A DNA stretch of 64,000 nt, from contig NW_024104332.1 in assembly GCF_003945595.2 (NCBI RefSeq), positions 2,108,001 to 2,172,000 on the forward strand, in the 5' to 3' direction. A program made the position numbers and the translations under genes. The stretch's first letter is position 1, and every line of letters begins with the position of its first letter. The notes below the pieces were generated by a model that saw only the letters and a list, made by a program, of their open reading frames with translations, made no database searches and was not told the origin of the DNA. Of the stretch, positions 1 through 28,890 are shown one piece after another. The stretch comes from Pipra filicauda. Lineage: Eukaryota > Chordata > Aves > Passeriformes > Pipridae.

Positions 1-602
1 CGTTACCCTGTTCTCTCCAGCGAGGGAGACTCCACACCCTCTCGGGGCAGCCTGATCCTGTGCTCAGTCACCCTCACAGTAAAGAAGTTCTTCCCTGTGT
101 TCAGGTGGAACTTCCTGTGCATCTCAGTTCCTGCCTGTTACCTCTTGTGCTGTTGCTCAGCACCACCAAGCAGAGCCTGGTCCATCCCCTGACATCCCCT
201 CGAAGGTACTGATAGACATCAATGAGGTTCCCTCTCAGTCATCTCTTCTAGAGGCTGAACAGGCTCCCTCAGATTTTCCTCCTAAGAGAGATGCTCCAGT
301 CCCTTAATCATCTCCGTAGCCCTCCACTGGATCTGCTCCAGGAGCTCCATGTGTCTGTTGTCCCAGGGAGCCCAGAACTGCATTCCAGATGTGACCTCAT
401 TGGGACTGAATAAAGGGGCAGGATCACCTTCCTCAACCTACTGGCAAAGCTATTCCTAATGCCCCCCAGGACACCATTGACCTTCCTGGCCCACAGGACA
501 CACTGCACAGCTTGTTGTCCATGAGGACCTCCAGGGCCTTCTCCACAGAGCTGCTCCCTAGCAGGTCAGCCCCCAGCCTGTACTGGTGGCTGGGGGTAAT
601 AC
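1..602 (-). mobile_element. CR1 LINE 3'-region fragment, reverse orientation
   Basis: The stretch reads as the reverse complement of the 3' part of an avian CR1 LINE. Recognisable CR1 phrases occur in order: a 'cagtcaccctcacagtaaag' block, 'gagagatgctccagtccctt', 'gggagcccagaactgcattc', 'ggggcaggatcaccttcctc' and a final block around 'cagcctgtactggtggctgg'. Similarity fades after about 600. The element runs off the left edge of the window, so its CR1 3' terminus is not seen. Short open frames here are fragments of the element or chance and are not host genes. The family is clear; the exact subfamily is not assigned. Confidence 0.9.
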
Positions 603-3539
603 ATACTGCTGTACTTCAACAAATACAGCCCTTCACATCAGCATTTTCCTTAGCAAAATTCCCAGAAATAGGCTCCTCTCCACAACAACCTAAAGAGAGT
701 CTGTACTTTGGAGCATGGGCTTTTATTGCCCACCTTAAAAGAGGGCACACAGCCCTGGCTGACGTGAGTGGGACCAGCGCTGAGGCTTTGGGTGCAATCA
801 GCTTGCCCTCCCCCTGAAGATATTCTGCAGTGTAATGTCCCCATCACTCATTTCACTCTGACACCAAAAAATGTTCAGCAGGATTTAAATTAATCATCCC
901 ATGGGAAGAAATCACTATATGTCCAAAGGCAGAAGGGTCCTGGTTCTTTCATTTGAAGAAGGCAGGATCTCAAATACTGAACCATTTTGCCACTTTCAGC
1001 TTCAGGAAAGACAAAGCACATGATCACTGAGGAAAACCAGGGAGCCCCTGTTCACACTGATAAGGCCAAGGTAACACAAAATGCTTTTTGGTTTTTTTCT
1101 AACCTCCCTCTGTGAGAACACAAGAAGTAACCACAGAGCTGGAGACACCAAAAAGGCCTGTCTGGGTAATGCTCTGACAATTGCCCTCTGAACTTACTAG
1201 GATCAAGTTCCTCGCACTGCCCAAGTCAGGAGTGACATCAGAAGAAGAAAACAAACACCCACATCTGTGGGCTTAGTCCCATAAGTGTCAAAGCTGGGGC
1301 CTGAATATATTAAATATATGTGGGTATCTTTATGCTGCCTGCAACTAAGAGCCCTAAACACAGAGTTTTGTGCTGAGATAGTTAACTTCATGAACAGATG
1401 TGGTCATAATTATATCAGATTTTAGTAAAATGAGCAATCAAATTGTAAAGCAGAGTAGTACAAAGGTAGCTTGTTCACCTTCCTATACTGATTAAATTAA
1501 ATACTCAGTTTTCCATCATTATCCACTGCCATAAATTAAAAAAAAAAATCAATTCTATTCATTTATTTTCACTTCCTATAGATTCCATCATGCTACAATC
1601 TATTATAACCAAACCAACCATAAACTACCACATCCATTGCAATGAAATTGCACTAACCTGACAAAAATCCACATGAGCTAAGTACAACTGAGAAGTTTTC
1701 ATTTCATTACTCTGATCACAGAGGTCTCAATGACAGCTTGTGCTTTGGAGACCACAGCAAATATGAGAAGTTGACTTCTTTAGGCACTACATGGTCAAGA
1801 AGAGCTTTAGTTTGTCATTTCTGACTTGAGGGAGGAAATACAGATTGAAAAAATATAGAATACTGATACAGTGGAAAGAGAATATCAGCTGGTAGGCAGG
1901 GTTGTAGGGATACCATCCCCAGAAGAGTGCTCTACAGAAGTGTTACCACGGAGTCAGCCAGTCATGCATTCCTGCAATTACATTTAACCTTTCCAGATAG
2001 CCGAATCCTCTCTCTCCTTCCCTTCTGGCCCTAACAATCCACCTACAGCTGCAGCACACTCAGAAGCATGCTTTGAAGAGTCTGGATGCTCATTTTGGGC
2101 AGCATAGGTCTGATTTCCAGCATGAATAGCAGAAGAAATTGGTCTCAAGCCATGACTTTGGAAAATACTCAAACTTTTTATTCTGCTGATTCCTGTGAAG
2201 CTTAAAGCCTTCATCCATACAAATTCCAGGCTTTGCCCCAGCCATCCTTCTCCCCTGGCCATTACCACAACACCTCATCCTGGCAAATACAGGTATTTTC
2301 ATCAGACTTTACCCCTACCTAGTACATTTATCTGTGAGATCCAGCAGGTAGAAGAGCCATGCTGATACAATGCGAATGCTTCCAGTTTTCTGTTTGCCAC
2401 CATCCTTTCATTATCAGCTCTCTACAACAGATGGACTGTAATTTCACAGGCACCAGAAGTGTCAATAATTGCTTGGGAGAGGCAGAAAAGGCTGCTGCTT
2501 CAGTAGCAAGAACCCAGAGGGAAAAATAAAGGCAGAATATTGTGGAAGAAATATGGAGACCTGTGTTTAAGCATCAGCCTAGTACCAGCTATGACTATGG
2601 CTGGAGCTGGGGCAATTCAGACTGCTTTCTGTTGCCAATTCAGCTTTTTGTCCAGGAAAATGGGTTCCATGAGATGCAGCTAAAGACGTGAATAAATCTG
2701 TTTCAAGCTACTATGTTCCTTCTGTTGGGACAGCACCCATTTTGATAGCCACTATGCTCTCTAGTTAAGGTGACTAAAAGCATTTCTATCCGTCCTGCCA
2801 TTCAGCTAACATATACTCTCTCCAGATTTGCAAAGGATCACATGGGGAACTGAGATCAATTTAATCTTTTCATTGCTTGCATTCCCCTGAAAAAGTCACA
2901 ATGCGATCCATTTTAGGCTTCTCCAAAAGGCAAATAAACAATAATTGAAAAACATCGAAGCAAAATAAGGAATGAGAAATTCTTTTATCTTTTGACAGTC
3001 ATCAGCTTACAAGCTCCCCACACTGGATATGCTGTGGTGTTATGCATTTCCTTTTCCCACCCTCCACTTGCCTTAAATAATACATATGAAAGATAGTAAG
3101 ACACGAGAGTGAGAATGTAGTGAAGAAACTGCCTCTTTGCTTTGAGCAACATTATGAGTTGGCAAAATATTTTCAATCCTTAACGGCCAAGCTTTGAAAA
3201 GCGCTTCTGAAACCAAAAACAGGGCAAAGTATCTAAAATGCAAGAAGAGCAGGAAACTCTCTGGCACACAGCAAGCTCTGTTCCTGTGTTACAGGCAGCA
3301 ACCCATCAAGAGATGTCACTCTCTGGAGAACAAAGTGTGCCACCATCTCCTGGCACGGCCAGCATGGCTTGTGGCTGAGCAACAGGCAGCTGTGCTGGCC
3401 CTGTGTCAGCCGGGATGAGTCCTCCTTTCGTAATCCTCAGTACACCATCTCTGTTTCTCCAGAGAAATATAAACCCCGCAGGGTTAGGGACACGTCCAGA
3501 GCATGAAGCAGTGTTCTTAGGTCCACATCCAAGCCTGCC

Positions 3540-3990
3540 TTTCTGCAGCGTTTTAATCAGGGGCAGCCCTTTCCCTGGGGACAGTGAGGTCCCGTCTCAG
3601 CGGAGCTGTACGTGGAAAAGCCCTGCTGATCCAATTTCTTTTTGTGCTGTGCCTAAACCTCAGGATTGCTGCGTGTGTTTCTCCGAGGAGCTCTGGCCTG
3701 ATGCACGGAACCATTGCTCTCTGCTGCTTACTCACGCAGCAAACATCCCCCCGCCCCGCACCGACAAGGGCACGGCTGCCTCCGCGATGCGCGAACCAGA
3801 GCCGGGCTCCTCCCTCTTCTTCCTTGTGCGACAGAGTCATCTAGTGGCTGACCCCTGAACGATCGGCTAAAGCTACCGCGCTGCATTTAGAGATGTGTAA
3901 TAGCTTAAATGGGATGCTGCTGCTGCTGCTACCGACACTGGAGACAGGTCGCTACAGAGCTGTTCGCCTATTAACTGCTCCGCTCAGGTT
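3540..3990. promoter_or_regulatory. CpG-richer patch, possible distal element
   Basis: This stretch has clearly more CpG dinucleotides than its A/T-rich flanks, for example around 3748-3800. It has no convincing coding exon and no TATA-like element that I trust. It could be an upstream enhancer, a minor promoter, or part of an unrecognised non-coding exon. It is about 1.5 kb upstream of the LANCL1 start codon. The call rests on base composition only. Confidence 0.25.
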
Positions 3991-4065
3991 CGCATGCCTT
4001 AAAGCAAAATATAAGCACATGGTACCAGGCACACCAGCCCCGAGGAAATCCTCTCAGACAAATAA

Positions 4066-4123
4066 ATACATAAAATAAAAAATAATAAAAAAAAATTTAA
4101 AATTAAAAAAAATAAAAAAAAAT
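4066..4123. repeat. A/T low-complexity tract
   Basis: A run made almost entirely of A with scattered T (AATAAA-like and A7-A9 blocks). It contains several AATAAA words, which here are by-products of composition rather than polyadenylation signals of a known transcript. Confidence 0.85.
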
Positions 4124-4800
4124 GAAGGGTTGGACTTTGTCTCCCTGCCTTGAATGCAAAGTTGACATGATTGAAATTCACTAAACAAGCAACAGCTGAC
4201 TGAAAAAGGAATCGAATAATTGGGATTCCCTCTTTTCTGTTTTTTTCTCACCATCTCCTGAAACAATTTGTTTTTTCTTTGAGCTCTGACTTTACATATT
4301 GTAATAAAAAATGGGCATATGGATAGAAAAGGGGAGCTGGGCCCAGTGACAGCAGTTACTGTGCAGGCAGCAAGGCCTGGGTGTAGAAATACAGCACACA
4401 AGGACAACAGAGCCCAGTGAATGCTCCCTGGTACCTGTATATGGGTACACGGCATGTGGGTGGCTCTAAAGGGTGACACTGCCCCAGAACAACGGCAGGG
4501 AGATCCCCAATGCCAGGGCAGCACAGCTACATTGCATTTGGGATGAAAAACACTGCTCAGGCCATTGAGTCCCAGGGACCTTACCTCTTCTCGAGGAGTA
4601 TGTGGCTCAGACAGCACAGGTGAGATGCAGCAGCTCAGCAAGGCAGAGCAAGGAAGGGCCCCTGACCCCCATCCAGGCCTGGTCCCAACCCAAGTGAGGA
4701 ACTTCTGCTGCTGGAAGGGAGCAGGACTCAACACATGCTCCTTGTACTGACTCTCTGTCACCAGCTGGACACCACACCCACATGGTGCCTGTCCCCTCAA

Positions 4801-5235
4801 GACTTCAAAATCCTCGGGGGCTGGTGCAAGGGGCCCTAAACCCACAGGGCCTGCCAGTCCTATGGTGCCAGCTGAACCAAACCCCACAGGGCCAGCTACA
4901 TGAAACCTCTAAATCCCACGAGGCTCCCTAAACCCGACAATGCCACCTGTTCGGAGCCCTAAATCCCACAGGGCTCCCTAAATCAGACAGAGACAGATAC
5001 ATGGGACCCTTAGCCCCACAGTGTAATCTAAACCCCACAGATCCAGATGCAAGCATCTTTAAATTCCATAGTGCTCCCTAAAGCACACGGGCGGAGCAGC
5101 AATGGGCCATCAAACCCCACAGGGCCAGCTGCAAGGGACCTTAAACTCCACACGGGCCCCTAAATCACACAGAGCCTGCTGCAACACACTGCAGGGCCAG
5201 CTGCAGTGTGCTTTAAACCCTACGGAGCCAACCAG
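4801..5235. repeat. Degenerate minisatellite next to the LANCL1 promoter
   Basis: A motif close to 'CTAAACCCCACAGGGCCAGC' recurs about a dozen times, with starts near 4836, 4875, 4908, 4958, 5028, 5110 and 5212. Longer units of about 30 bp that contain 'CAGCTGCAAGGGACC' tend to alternate with shorter units of about 20 bp ending in 'GGGCTCCC'. That suggests a dimeric ancestral unit near 50 bp. Copies are strongly diverged, so the array is old. It ends where the CpG island begins. Confidence 0.75.
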
Positions 5236-5396
5236 AAAAGGCCCCCAAGCTCCAGCCGGCCGGCGGCAATAAGCCCTTTCCCCCCGGGGCGGGAAGGGGA
5301 AGGGACGAGCAGCGGCAGCGCCACCGCCACCGCCGCCTTCCGGGGCGGAGCCGGGGCGGGCCGCGGCCGGGCCGAGTCGAGCCGAGCGGGACGGAG

Positions 5397-21545
<16,149 letters not shown>

Positions 21546-23445
21546 AGCTGAGCTTGGCAGTTTCCTGCCTGAATCCGTCCACACGTGGAAACACAGTTGG
21601 AAGCTGTTTTCTCCTTCTTCCAGACTCCTCATTCATTTTTCACCTAACTGAACGTAAATCCATCCTCTTGAGGGCATGCTGAGTTCTCTAACATTTCTAG
21701 TCATCTTATTACATTACTTCAATTTAAAAGACAGAATGCAAATTTTGCTGGTGTCCCTTAAAAGCACAGGGCTGCAGGTGGGAGCAGGGAGAACTGTACA
21801 GTATTTTGTTGGCTACAGAGTTTTGCTATTTTATGTATCCCATTTCGTGGGAAAAAGTTTCTATTAAATGTAAGTTGGGCTGTTCGGTTTCTTTTTGTGC
21901 TAACAAATAGTTGCAGGAATTTAGTTGCCTATGTAAGACAAAAGATGGAAAACTGAGGCTGTGGCCCTGCAAGTTGTTTTTAAGCGTTTTCTCACTGAGC
22001 ACCCAGGGAGTATGTGGTTCAGTAGCTGGGCTGCACCATGTGAGGCAAATGTGATGGACTATGGAGTCTTTATATGTTGTTAATGTCATCTTGTAAGTGG
22101 CAGAGCTGGAACTGGCATGCCAAAGCCCTGTCCTGAATTTCCACTGTTTGCTTTAAAGGCAAAGCTATGTATAGCTCTTTTGTACATTTTTTTTCCCAGT
22201 GACAGACAAGTTCTCCACTGCCATCTGACATTAAACCTTGCTAGTCTGTGGGCCATCTAATGGAAAACTCCAGTCTAAAAGTGAGCTAAGCATGCTTGCT
22301 GGTGCGGTCTCTTCTGGTTAGTTTTGAGAGTTTATTTTGCAGGCTTTATTTAAATTCGTGTATTAGGTGGTGCCAGGCACATCAGCAACAAGGGAAAAGA
22401 AATACATTCCACTGAATTCTGTCAGTGTTTAACCTGTTAGCTGTATAGATGTTGTTTACATGTTTTCTTTTCTAAGTGTTCCCAAAGCTGGATAATTTGA
22501 GTCACTCATTTGCCTTGCTACTGCTTGTTGTAGTTTGATTTGCAACCACACATCTACCCAACTGGAAAATTTGCCCTAGGTTAACTAGCTTTGACTTGTC
22601 AAGCAGACCAGATACTTAGCAAGGGGTAACTCTGATTTTCCATCCTTTAGCTGGTGCTGCACCAATTTGCAGCAGAGACCTGACCCTGTAAACCACTTCC
22701 TTAGTACTGAGCATGAACTAAACACTGAGTGCAGGGAAAGTTCCAGATACAGCTGTACTGCTTTGTGCTGTTTGAGAGCAGCTCCTCAGCCCGCACAGGA
22801 GTGGCTGTGGGTTTTGATCTTTCAAGGGCCTAGCTGCTGAGTGGCTCAGGCCATAGGAGCGGGTGAGAGCTGCAGGGCAGCACAGCCACACTCGTGCACC
22901 AGTGACAACAAAGCAGGACCACCAAACCTGGCACACTAACACAACTGGCTCACACGTGCCTGAATGCAGGGCAGCCCAGCCCTTCCTCAAAGCCCACACT
23001 CCTGCTGCAATCACAGGTTTGTGAAAGTCCACCAAAAGACAGCCTGAAGTGCAGAAGAGCTCAGCTGCTTGGGGCTGGGCATCCCTGTTAGAAGCCTCAG
23101 GCTCATGCAGGCTCAGCAGCAAGCATTCCCTATCATTCACAAGGCCTGAGCAACACAGGGAGGTGGCAGAGAAGAAGCAGGAGTTGGCTAATCAAACAGC
23201 ACATGAGGCTTGCTGTAAGTTACCTTCCAGCTTGGCTGGTATGATAGCAGAGTAGGGACACTGAGCCTGGGTTTCTCCTGGGTACTGCTTCTGTAAAGGA
23301 GATGGTTTGCACAGCCTGTGTCATAGTGTCATGACAGCATAACCTCCCAGGGTTTGTACACTGATGGGGGGAGGGTCAGGGCCACGTGTACAACTGCTGA
23401 GTGTTTAATAAAAAACTGTTTAATAAAAATGCTGAAATGACCAAG
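21546..23445 (+). other. LANCL1: Probable LANCL1 3' UTR with two polyadenylation zones
   Basis: A proximal ATTAAA lies at 21863-21868. Two AATAAA signals lie close together at 23407-23412 and 23422-23427, followed by a T-rich stretch. A long 3' UTR of about 1.9 kb ending near 23445 would agree with the long LANCL1 message in other vertebrates. The sequence alone cannot say which site is used. Confidence 0.55.
23407..23427 (+). terminator. LANCL1: Tandem AATAAA polyadenylation signals
   Basis: Two AATAAA hexamers 15 bp apart, with the T-rich 'gggttatttttacctcc' downstream at about 23451. This is the strongest polyadenylation candidate after the LANCL1 stop codon. Confidence 0.5.
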
Positions 23446-23787
23446 CTTTGGGTTATTTTTACCTCCTGTCTGAAGAGATCAACATATGCCACAGCAGCCA
23501 CTTTGGCAGCTCCTGGAGGCTCAGTGGCCTCCCACCCATCCTGAGTGTTAAGAGTATTTCTCATCTTTCCTTATCTCCAATCCATTGAGACCAGTCCTGT
23601 GCTTTCCTCCCAGAGCATCCTTTTGCAGTACTGTCTCCATCCAAGACTGCATCCTCTCAGTGTGGCTTCCATTGGAGACCACAGTCCTGCAGGTTACTGT
23701 TAATTGCACCAAAATACACCTGTGTGCAATGCTGCCCACCCAAAGGAGGATGTGGATCCTCCCAGAAAAGCATCCTCCTGCTCAGTA

Positions 23788-23880
23788 GAAGGAGGAACAG
23801 GCTGCCTCAGGGAGGCTGTGACTGTCCAGCACCAGAGGCTTGAAGGCCAGACTGTCAAGAGTGATGTGGATAAAGGTGAC
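23788..23880 (+). mobile_element. Possible diverged CR1 remnant
   Basis: The words 'ggaacaggctgcctcaggga' and 'ctgtgactgtccagcaccag' resemble the CR1 3' segment that reads 'GGAACAGGCTGCCCAGGGAG' and continues with a GTGGAGTC-type block. The stretch is short and diverged, so confidence is low. Confidence 0.3.
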
Positions 23881-24837
23881 CCTGCACATATATTAGGTTG
23901 CTTGAGGTCCTACAAAACCTGGCTTTCTACAGTTTCCATTTCTACTAAGGTTTGTTGTAAAGGTCTTGAGGGAGAAGGTCCAGGAATGAGGATGGGAAAG
24001 CAGCATAGTGCAGTTTTTCTGGTTAGCTTTCCTTTCTAATACAGGGGTGTGGTGCTGCCCACTTCCACCCACCTTTATGCCAAAGAGAGGGAACAAGACA
24101 AAGCCTGAAAACACAACAGCTGCTTCAGCAAACTGCCTGAGAAGAACTTTATCAGAAATACAGACATTTAACGCTTGGTGATGGGTTATGCTTGTCCATT
24201 GTGGTGTTCTGTTAAAAAAAAAAAAATGTTCCTTATGCTCCTAAGAAATAAGTAAAAAGCATATTTTGAATGCTTTACCATCTGGCTCAGTTTGTGTTCC
24301 CCCCCTTCGTCTACTGGTGTGATCGGCAAGATGAAAGACATCCCACCTACTGTAAACCAAACACCATCTGTAGGTGTGCATGTCCCCTGAGAGCCTGCTG
24401 TGGTTTCAGCTCTCAAAAGCTGACAGCAGCCTCAGCTATCAAAGAGGTGATATGGGGACAGTGCAAAAGGACAGATATGTTACTGCCCTCTGCCCAAATT
24501 ATTTCATTTCTAATTCCTGCATATTAACTTTTCAAAAAACCACAAAAGAGAAGCAGCCATGAGGGGAGCACAGAGCTGCTGGCTTACATGAGCTGTCTAG
24601 CCAGACCTCGTTTCTCTCTAGCATCTCATCTGATTTCCATCCCTCTGTACTACTATCTCGCCTTTCCCTCCTTCCCTCTTGCTTTGTTCGGTTTTCCCAC
24701 CACAGTGCAATACCTTGGCCAAATCCAAGTGGAGTTTTCAGATGGCAACGCAGGGAATGTGGCTGGTCCCAAAGGACCACAAGTCCTGCTCCAGGCCAGC
24801 AAGTTCCCAGCACATATAGTTGATTTGTAGCAAGAGA

Positions 24838-24864
24838 TTTTTTTTTAATTTTTTTTTTTTTTTA
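24838..24864. repeat. T-rich homopolymer tract
   Basis: Two T runs separated by AA. No target-site duplication or retrocopy body was recognised next to it. Confidence 0.85.
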
Positions 24865-27800
24865 CATTGAGAAGAACAAACACAGGTCATAATGACTACA
24901 TAATAACTCATACCATAATGACCCAAGTCCTTTTGCCAAAGTGTCCCCTGCATCCCTTTAGCTACACCTTGGGAAGAAACCTGACTTCCCACACCAGGAA
25001 ATCTAAACCCCAAAAGTTACAACTTCCAATGTTATTAGTGCCTAAGGACAAAATCCAACAGAGCAGGAAGCAGCAGATCTGCCCCAAATAAGCACCTGAA
25101 GAAACACATTGGAGGCCCAGCTACTCTTTCTCCTGGCAGGGTTGCTGGCTTGGGGATTCCGTGCTGAAGGGTGACAGTGCAGCAAGGGGCTGTGTGGCCC
25201 CAGCAGGTGGCAATGCAGCCCGACAGCAGCAGCCACCCCGCTGCTGCCAAGCACATGCCTGCACTCCTCAGCTGCTAAATCCTACCTCGGGAGAACTGGG
25301 ATTCAGCTCTTGGGAAAGGTGCTCAAACCAAAAAGCCCACATGGGTAAGGGTGTGTTTGTATACTGTGGGAATAGTATATATGTGGGGGACAGATGTGAG
25401 AAACATGGAAGCCCTCCTGAAATGCATGGCCTGAGGAAGGGATGCTGCTACCACAGAAGTGACATTGCTCGATGTGGGTGATGCTCTGCGAGACCACAGA
25501 GAAGATGAGGGGACTACTGCAAACGTGGCATCTGGTGACTGAGGATGAGCATTGCCACCCCCCTGGTACCACTCCATTGGCACAACTGACCTTTGAAAGC
25601 AGAAGATGAACGTGAAGGGCTCCGCCTGCCTAGGTGGTTGCAATGCACGGCTGCTCTGAGACTCAGAAAAGACCAGCACATCTTTGCATCCTGCCACATT
25701 TTTTTCTGTTTCAGAGACAAACTCACTCCCCTCAAAAGCTGTTGGGGAAAAGCAGAACAAAGCAGTTCTCAATACAGCTGCTGATTCGAGACAGAGCCTG
25801 CCATTGCCTTGCTCATAAAGCTTTGTATTCCCAAGTGTTCCCCCAGCCAGCTTTCATCTTCAGCATGGTGGTCTCTGCTGTTTCCTCCTGCAGAGCTGCC
25901 TGAAGACACTTCTCTTTTACCTCTCTCCCCACTTCAGTCACGTGCTTGTTTCTGTCTCCATGCTACTGCTTTGAGGGAAGAAGGGTGGTGGCTTTTACTC
26001 TGAATCATTTCACAAATCCAGTTTACAGCAGCACAGCAAGGGGAAGGCAAAACACAATGTGGGAGGAAGGAAAAACCAGCTTATCACAAGGAAACCTGTG
26101 CCCTCCCTGCCCCTCATGGGGAGGAAGCTTTTGAGTACAACCTAGAACCTCAGAACAACCCCATCACCAATATTTGGATAATCTAAATGATAAAAGTTGC
26201 CAGCAGAAAGGAGAGGAGAAAATTAAGTTGTTTTTCATGTATCACTCAAATTCAGAGGCACAAAAGCCATATGTTTTTGCTGCCCTCTGTTCTGGACAGG
26301 ACAGCTTGCAGCCACCCTCAGATGGCCTGCATCCCACTCTGCTTTCCCCATAGGGTGAAAGATGGCAAATTTGGCCAAAATGGACAACAGATCTTAATGA
26401 CTGACCACCCTCGAAGCCTGGGCGTGACAGTACACTGCTTTGCTTCCTCTGCAGCAAGGAAGACAGCCAGCCATGGAGAAGGCACAGAGGCGGTGCTAAA
26501 AACAACTTGAAGGCCTTAAGAAGGGAAGAAAAGAGCAGAACTGTGGGGAGCCATTTCACTCAATCCCCTCATGGCTGGGGAATTTCTCACTAAGAGGACA
26601 CGTGTCAGGCAACCCTTGCAAAAAGGTTATTTTGTAGCCATTGCAATTTGCTGCAGCATTTGCAGTGTGTTCTCAGGCAGTAATCAAATCCACTGGTAGT
26701 ATTTTGCCTGCCATAAACCCCATTGGAGCCCTGCCCACAAATAGTTTACACTGTAGTATGCAGCTGTATACAAGGCAGGAGCAAATGTTCCACATAATGG
26801 CTGTTGGCCCTAATCAGGTGGAGTCATGGATCATATTTCCAGCATTTGGCAGAATTTTATTATAGATACTCCTCCTTAAGGATAACCCCTCACTCCTGAA
26901 GGGGTGACCACAGCAGTGCCAAACAGCTTCCTGGTTGGGGAGACCCAAAGCAGCCTTTAGTTGCAGGAGTTTCCCCTGTTCCCAGGAGAGCTTTGGAGCG
27001 CTTTGCTCTGTCACTGCCTACCTCCATCCTGACATTCCCAGGAGCGGACAGGAAGGGAATAATCAGATTTTTACAAGTGGCTGAAAAAATAAGAGAGAGA
27101 TCCACCTCAGAAGATAAAGTTTAAGACTTTGAGAGAATCATCATAAAACACAAGCAAGGGCAAATCCTACATCCAGGGATACCCTTGTTGGGAATTTATA
27201 GCTCATTTATCACCATGGGAAAGAGAACAAACCCCACCTGGGTGACAGCTACAGTGGGTCACAGTTAGGTAAAAACCACAACAAGATATAGCGCAGCAGT
27301 TCCCAGAATCAGGCTCCCCACCCCATCAGACTGCAGTGCTTAGTACTTGCAAGCCTGACAAATTCATCTGCAAACAACTGGGCTCCAGACCAGAAGCGGG
27401 AAGTTGCCAGTGGAAGCATTTGGTAATCCCTGGTGGTTCATCACCATAGGGGATAAACTCCAAGGTGTTTATACCACCCAAAGCTGGGAAATATCCCATT
27501 ACAGCAGGGCTGACCTCGTGCTTTACAAGCACATGGAAAAGACAGTTTGATGTATGGATCCCCAGTGAGTACAAACACGTCCAGGTTCTGGGAGCACACA
27601 GACCCTTTTTAAAACAGAACAATCATCCTTCATTATCTTTCCCCCTCTCTTTTTGCTGTCTTCACAACGCCAATAGATCCAGTTCCCCGGCTTTAAGCAA
27701 CAAGAATCTCAATCATTTACTCCAATAACCATTTAGCCTTCTGCTGAACAGTCTATGCATTCAAGTGTGGAATTACTGCCTTGTAAAACCCGGGACTATG

Positions 27801-28878
27801 ATATTAGCACTTACTGCCCATACCCCTGATCTGAGTCAGGTGGTGTCAGTCATCAAGGGGGAAAGAGACTTTCTGTGTAATAAAAAAAAGATGGTTTGGC
27901 ATCCTTTCCTTGATTTTCTCTCTTGAAGATTTAAGTATGATAGGTGCTTTATTGCAAGAGGGCCTGATCTGGGACTCTCCCCAGTTGTGATTTTCACAAA
28001 ACCTATGAGGAAGGTGATCACCTTTCTACACTTCCATCCTTCTTTCTAATTTTGCTGGAATGATCCAAAAGAGTCAAAAACATCACTGGGAGAATACAAA
28101 AATAAGGACAAGTAAGGCAAATCCTTAAGCCTCACCTTCTTAGGAAACCAGGCCAAGAACAAACCATATTACTCAGAGTATGGAATTTGCAGCCAAACTA
28201 TTCAGTTAGCAAATGCATTAGATATACCTGAACAAAACTCTTTAATGATCTGGATGCAGCTTGGATCTTCCTTAGATAAAATGAGAGGTAAATTCTGCAA
28301 TTAATTGCACCATTTGGAAAAAGAAAACCACATCACTTTTGAAGGCAGCTTTGAGAGCTCCACAAGGAACAGGGAAAAAGCTTCCATCCACTTGGGATAA
28401 TTCTCTAAACATCATAATTTCATCAAGAGGAATGAAACTTGAAGCTGGAATGATGAGACAGCTCATCCAGTGGACATGCCTTGCCTTGGACTGGGACTCA
28501 GCAGACAAATCTCCTTCCTCTGTTTGCAACTGCCAAGCTGGGGCTCTTCCAACAAGTAATTTGGCTGCTCTCTGCTCTGATTTTCTTCAATTTCTTTTGC
28601 TCATTTTCCAGCATCTCTGAGGTAGAGTTTCTCATTATCTCTTGATGTGGCACATCACAGAAGGACCCCAGTTAGAGCTTGAAATCTGAAAATGTTTCTT
28701 TTGAACATGCCACACTGCAAATAGTAACATTTGTACAGCACTTTCAAAATGCTCCAAAGCTGCTGAAGAAGAAATCAGTACCTAAATCACCAAATGTACA
28801 AATATAGAACTGAAAGCAATGCAACATTAATACTATGGCTCCAACATTATGCCTGACAAATCTTGTGAGAGAGTATGT

Positions 28879-28890
28879 GGGGGGGGGGGG
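28879..28890 (+). repeat. G12 homopolymer
   Basis: Twelve consecutive G bases preceded by TATGT. Such a run can form a G-quadruplex and is also error-prone in sequencing and assembly. Confidence 0.9.

Larger units (their letters stand above)
603..4800. other. Intergenic stretch upstream of LANCL1
   Basis: I see no gene in this stretch. Most of it is A/T-rich unique sequence. Two parts differ: a CpG-richer patch around 3540-3990 and an A/T low-complexity tract around 4066-4123, both listed separately. The longest open frame (4054-4887, minus) passes through the A/T tract and into a minisatellite and resembles no known protein. In other vertebrates CPS1 lies on this side of LANCL1, but no CPS1 exon was recognised. 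Confidence 0.6.

Noticed and set aside
308..847. Small open frames on both strands near the left edge
   Set aside because: They lie in, or run out of, the reverse CR1 fragment and are not host genes.
4054..4887. A 277-codon open frame on the minus strand, the longest in the window
   Set aside because: It runs through the minisatellite, unique sequence and the A/T tract, giving Phe/Lys-rich and repetitive peptide. It has no recognisable domain, and its reading frame is explained by low stop-codon density in G/C-rich repeats.
25323..25772. A 149-codon minus-strand open frame in the intergenic region
   Set aside because: No similarity to a known family was recognised. Other frames of comparable size overlap it on both strands, as expected by chance over 17 kb.
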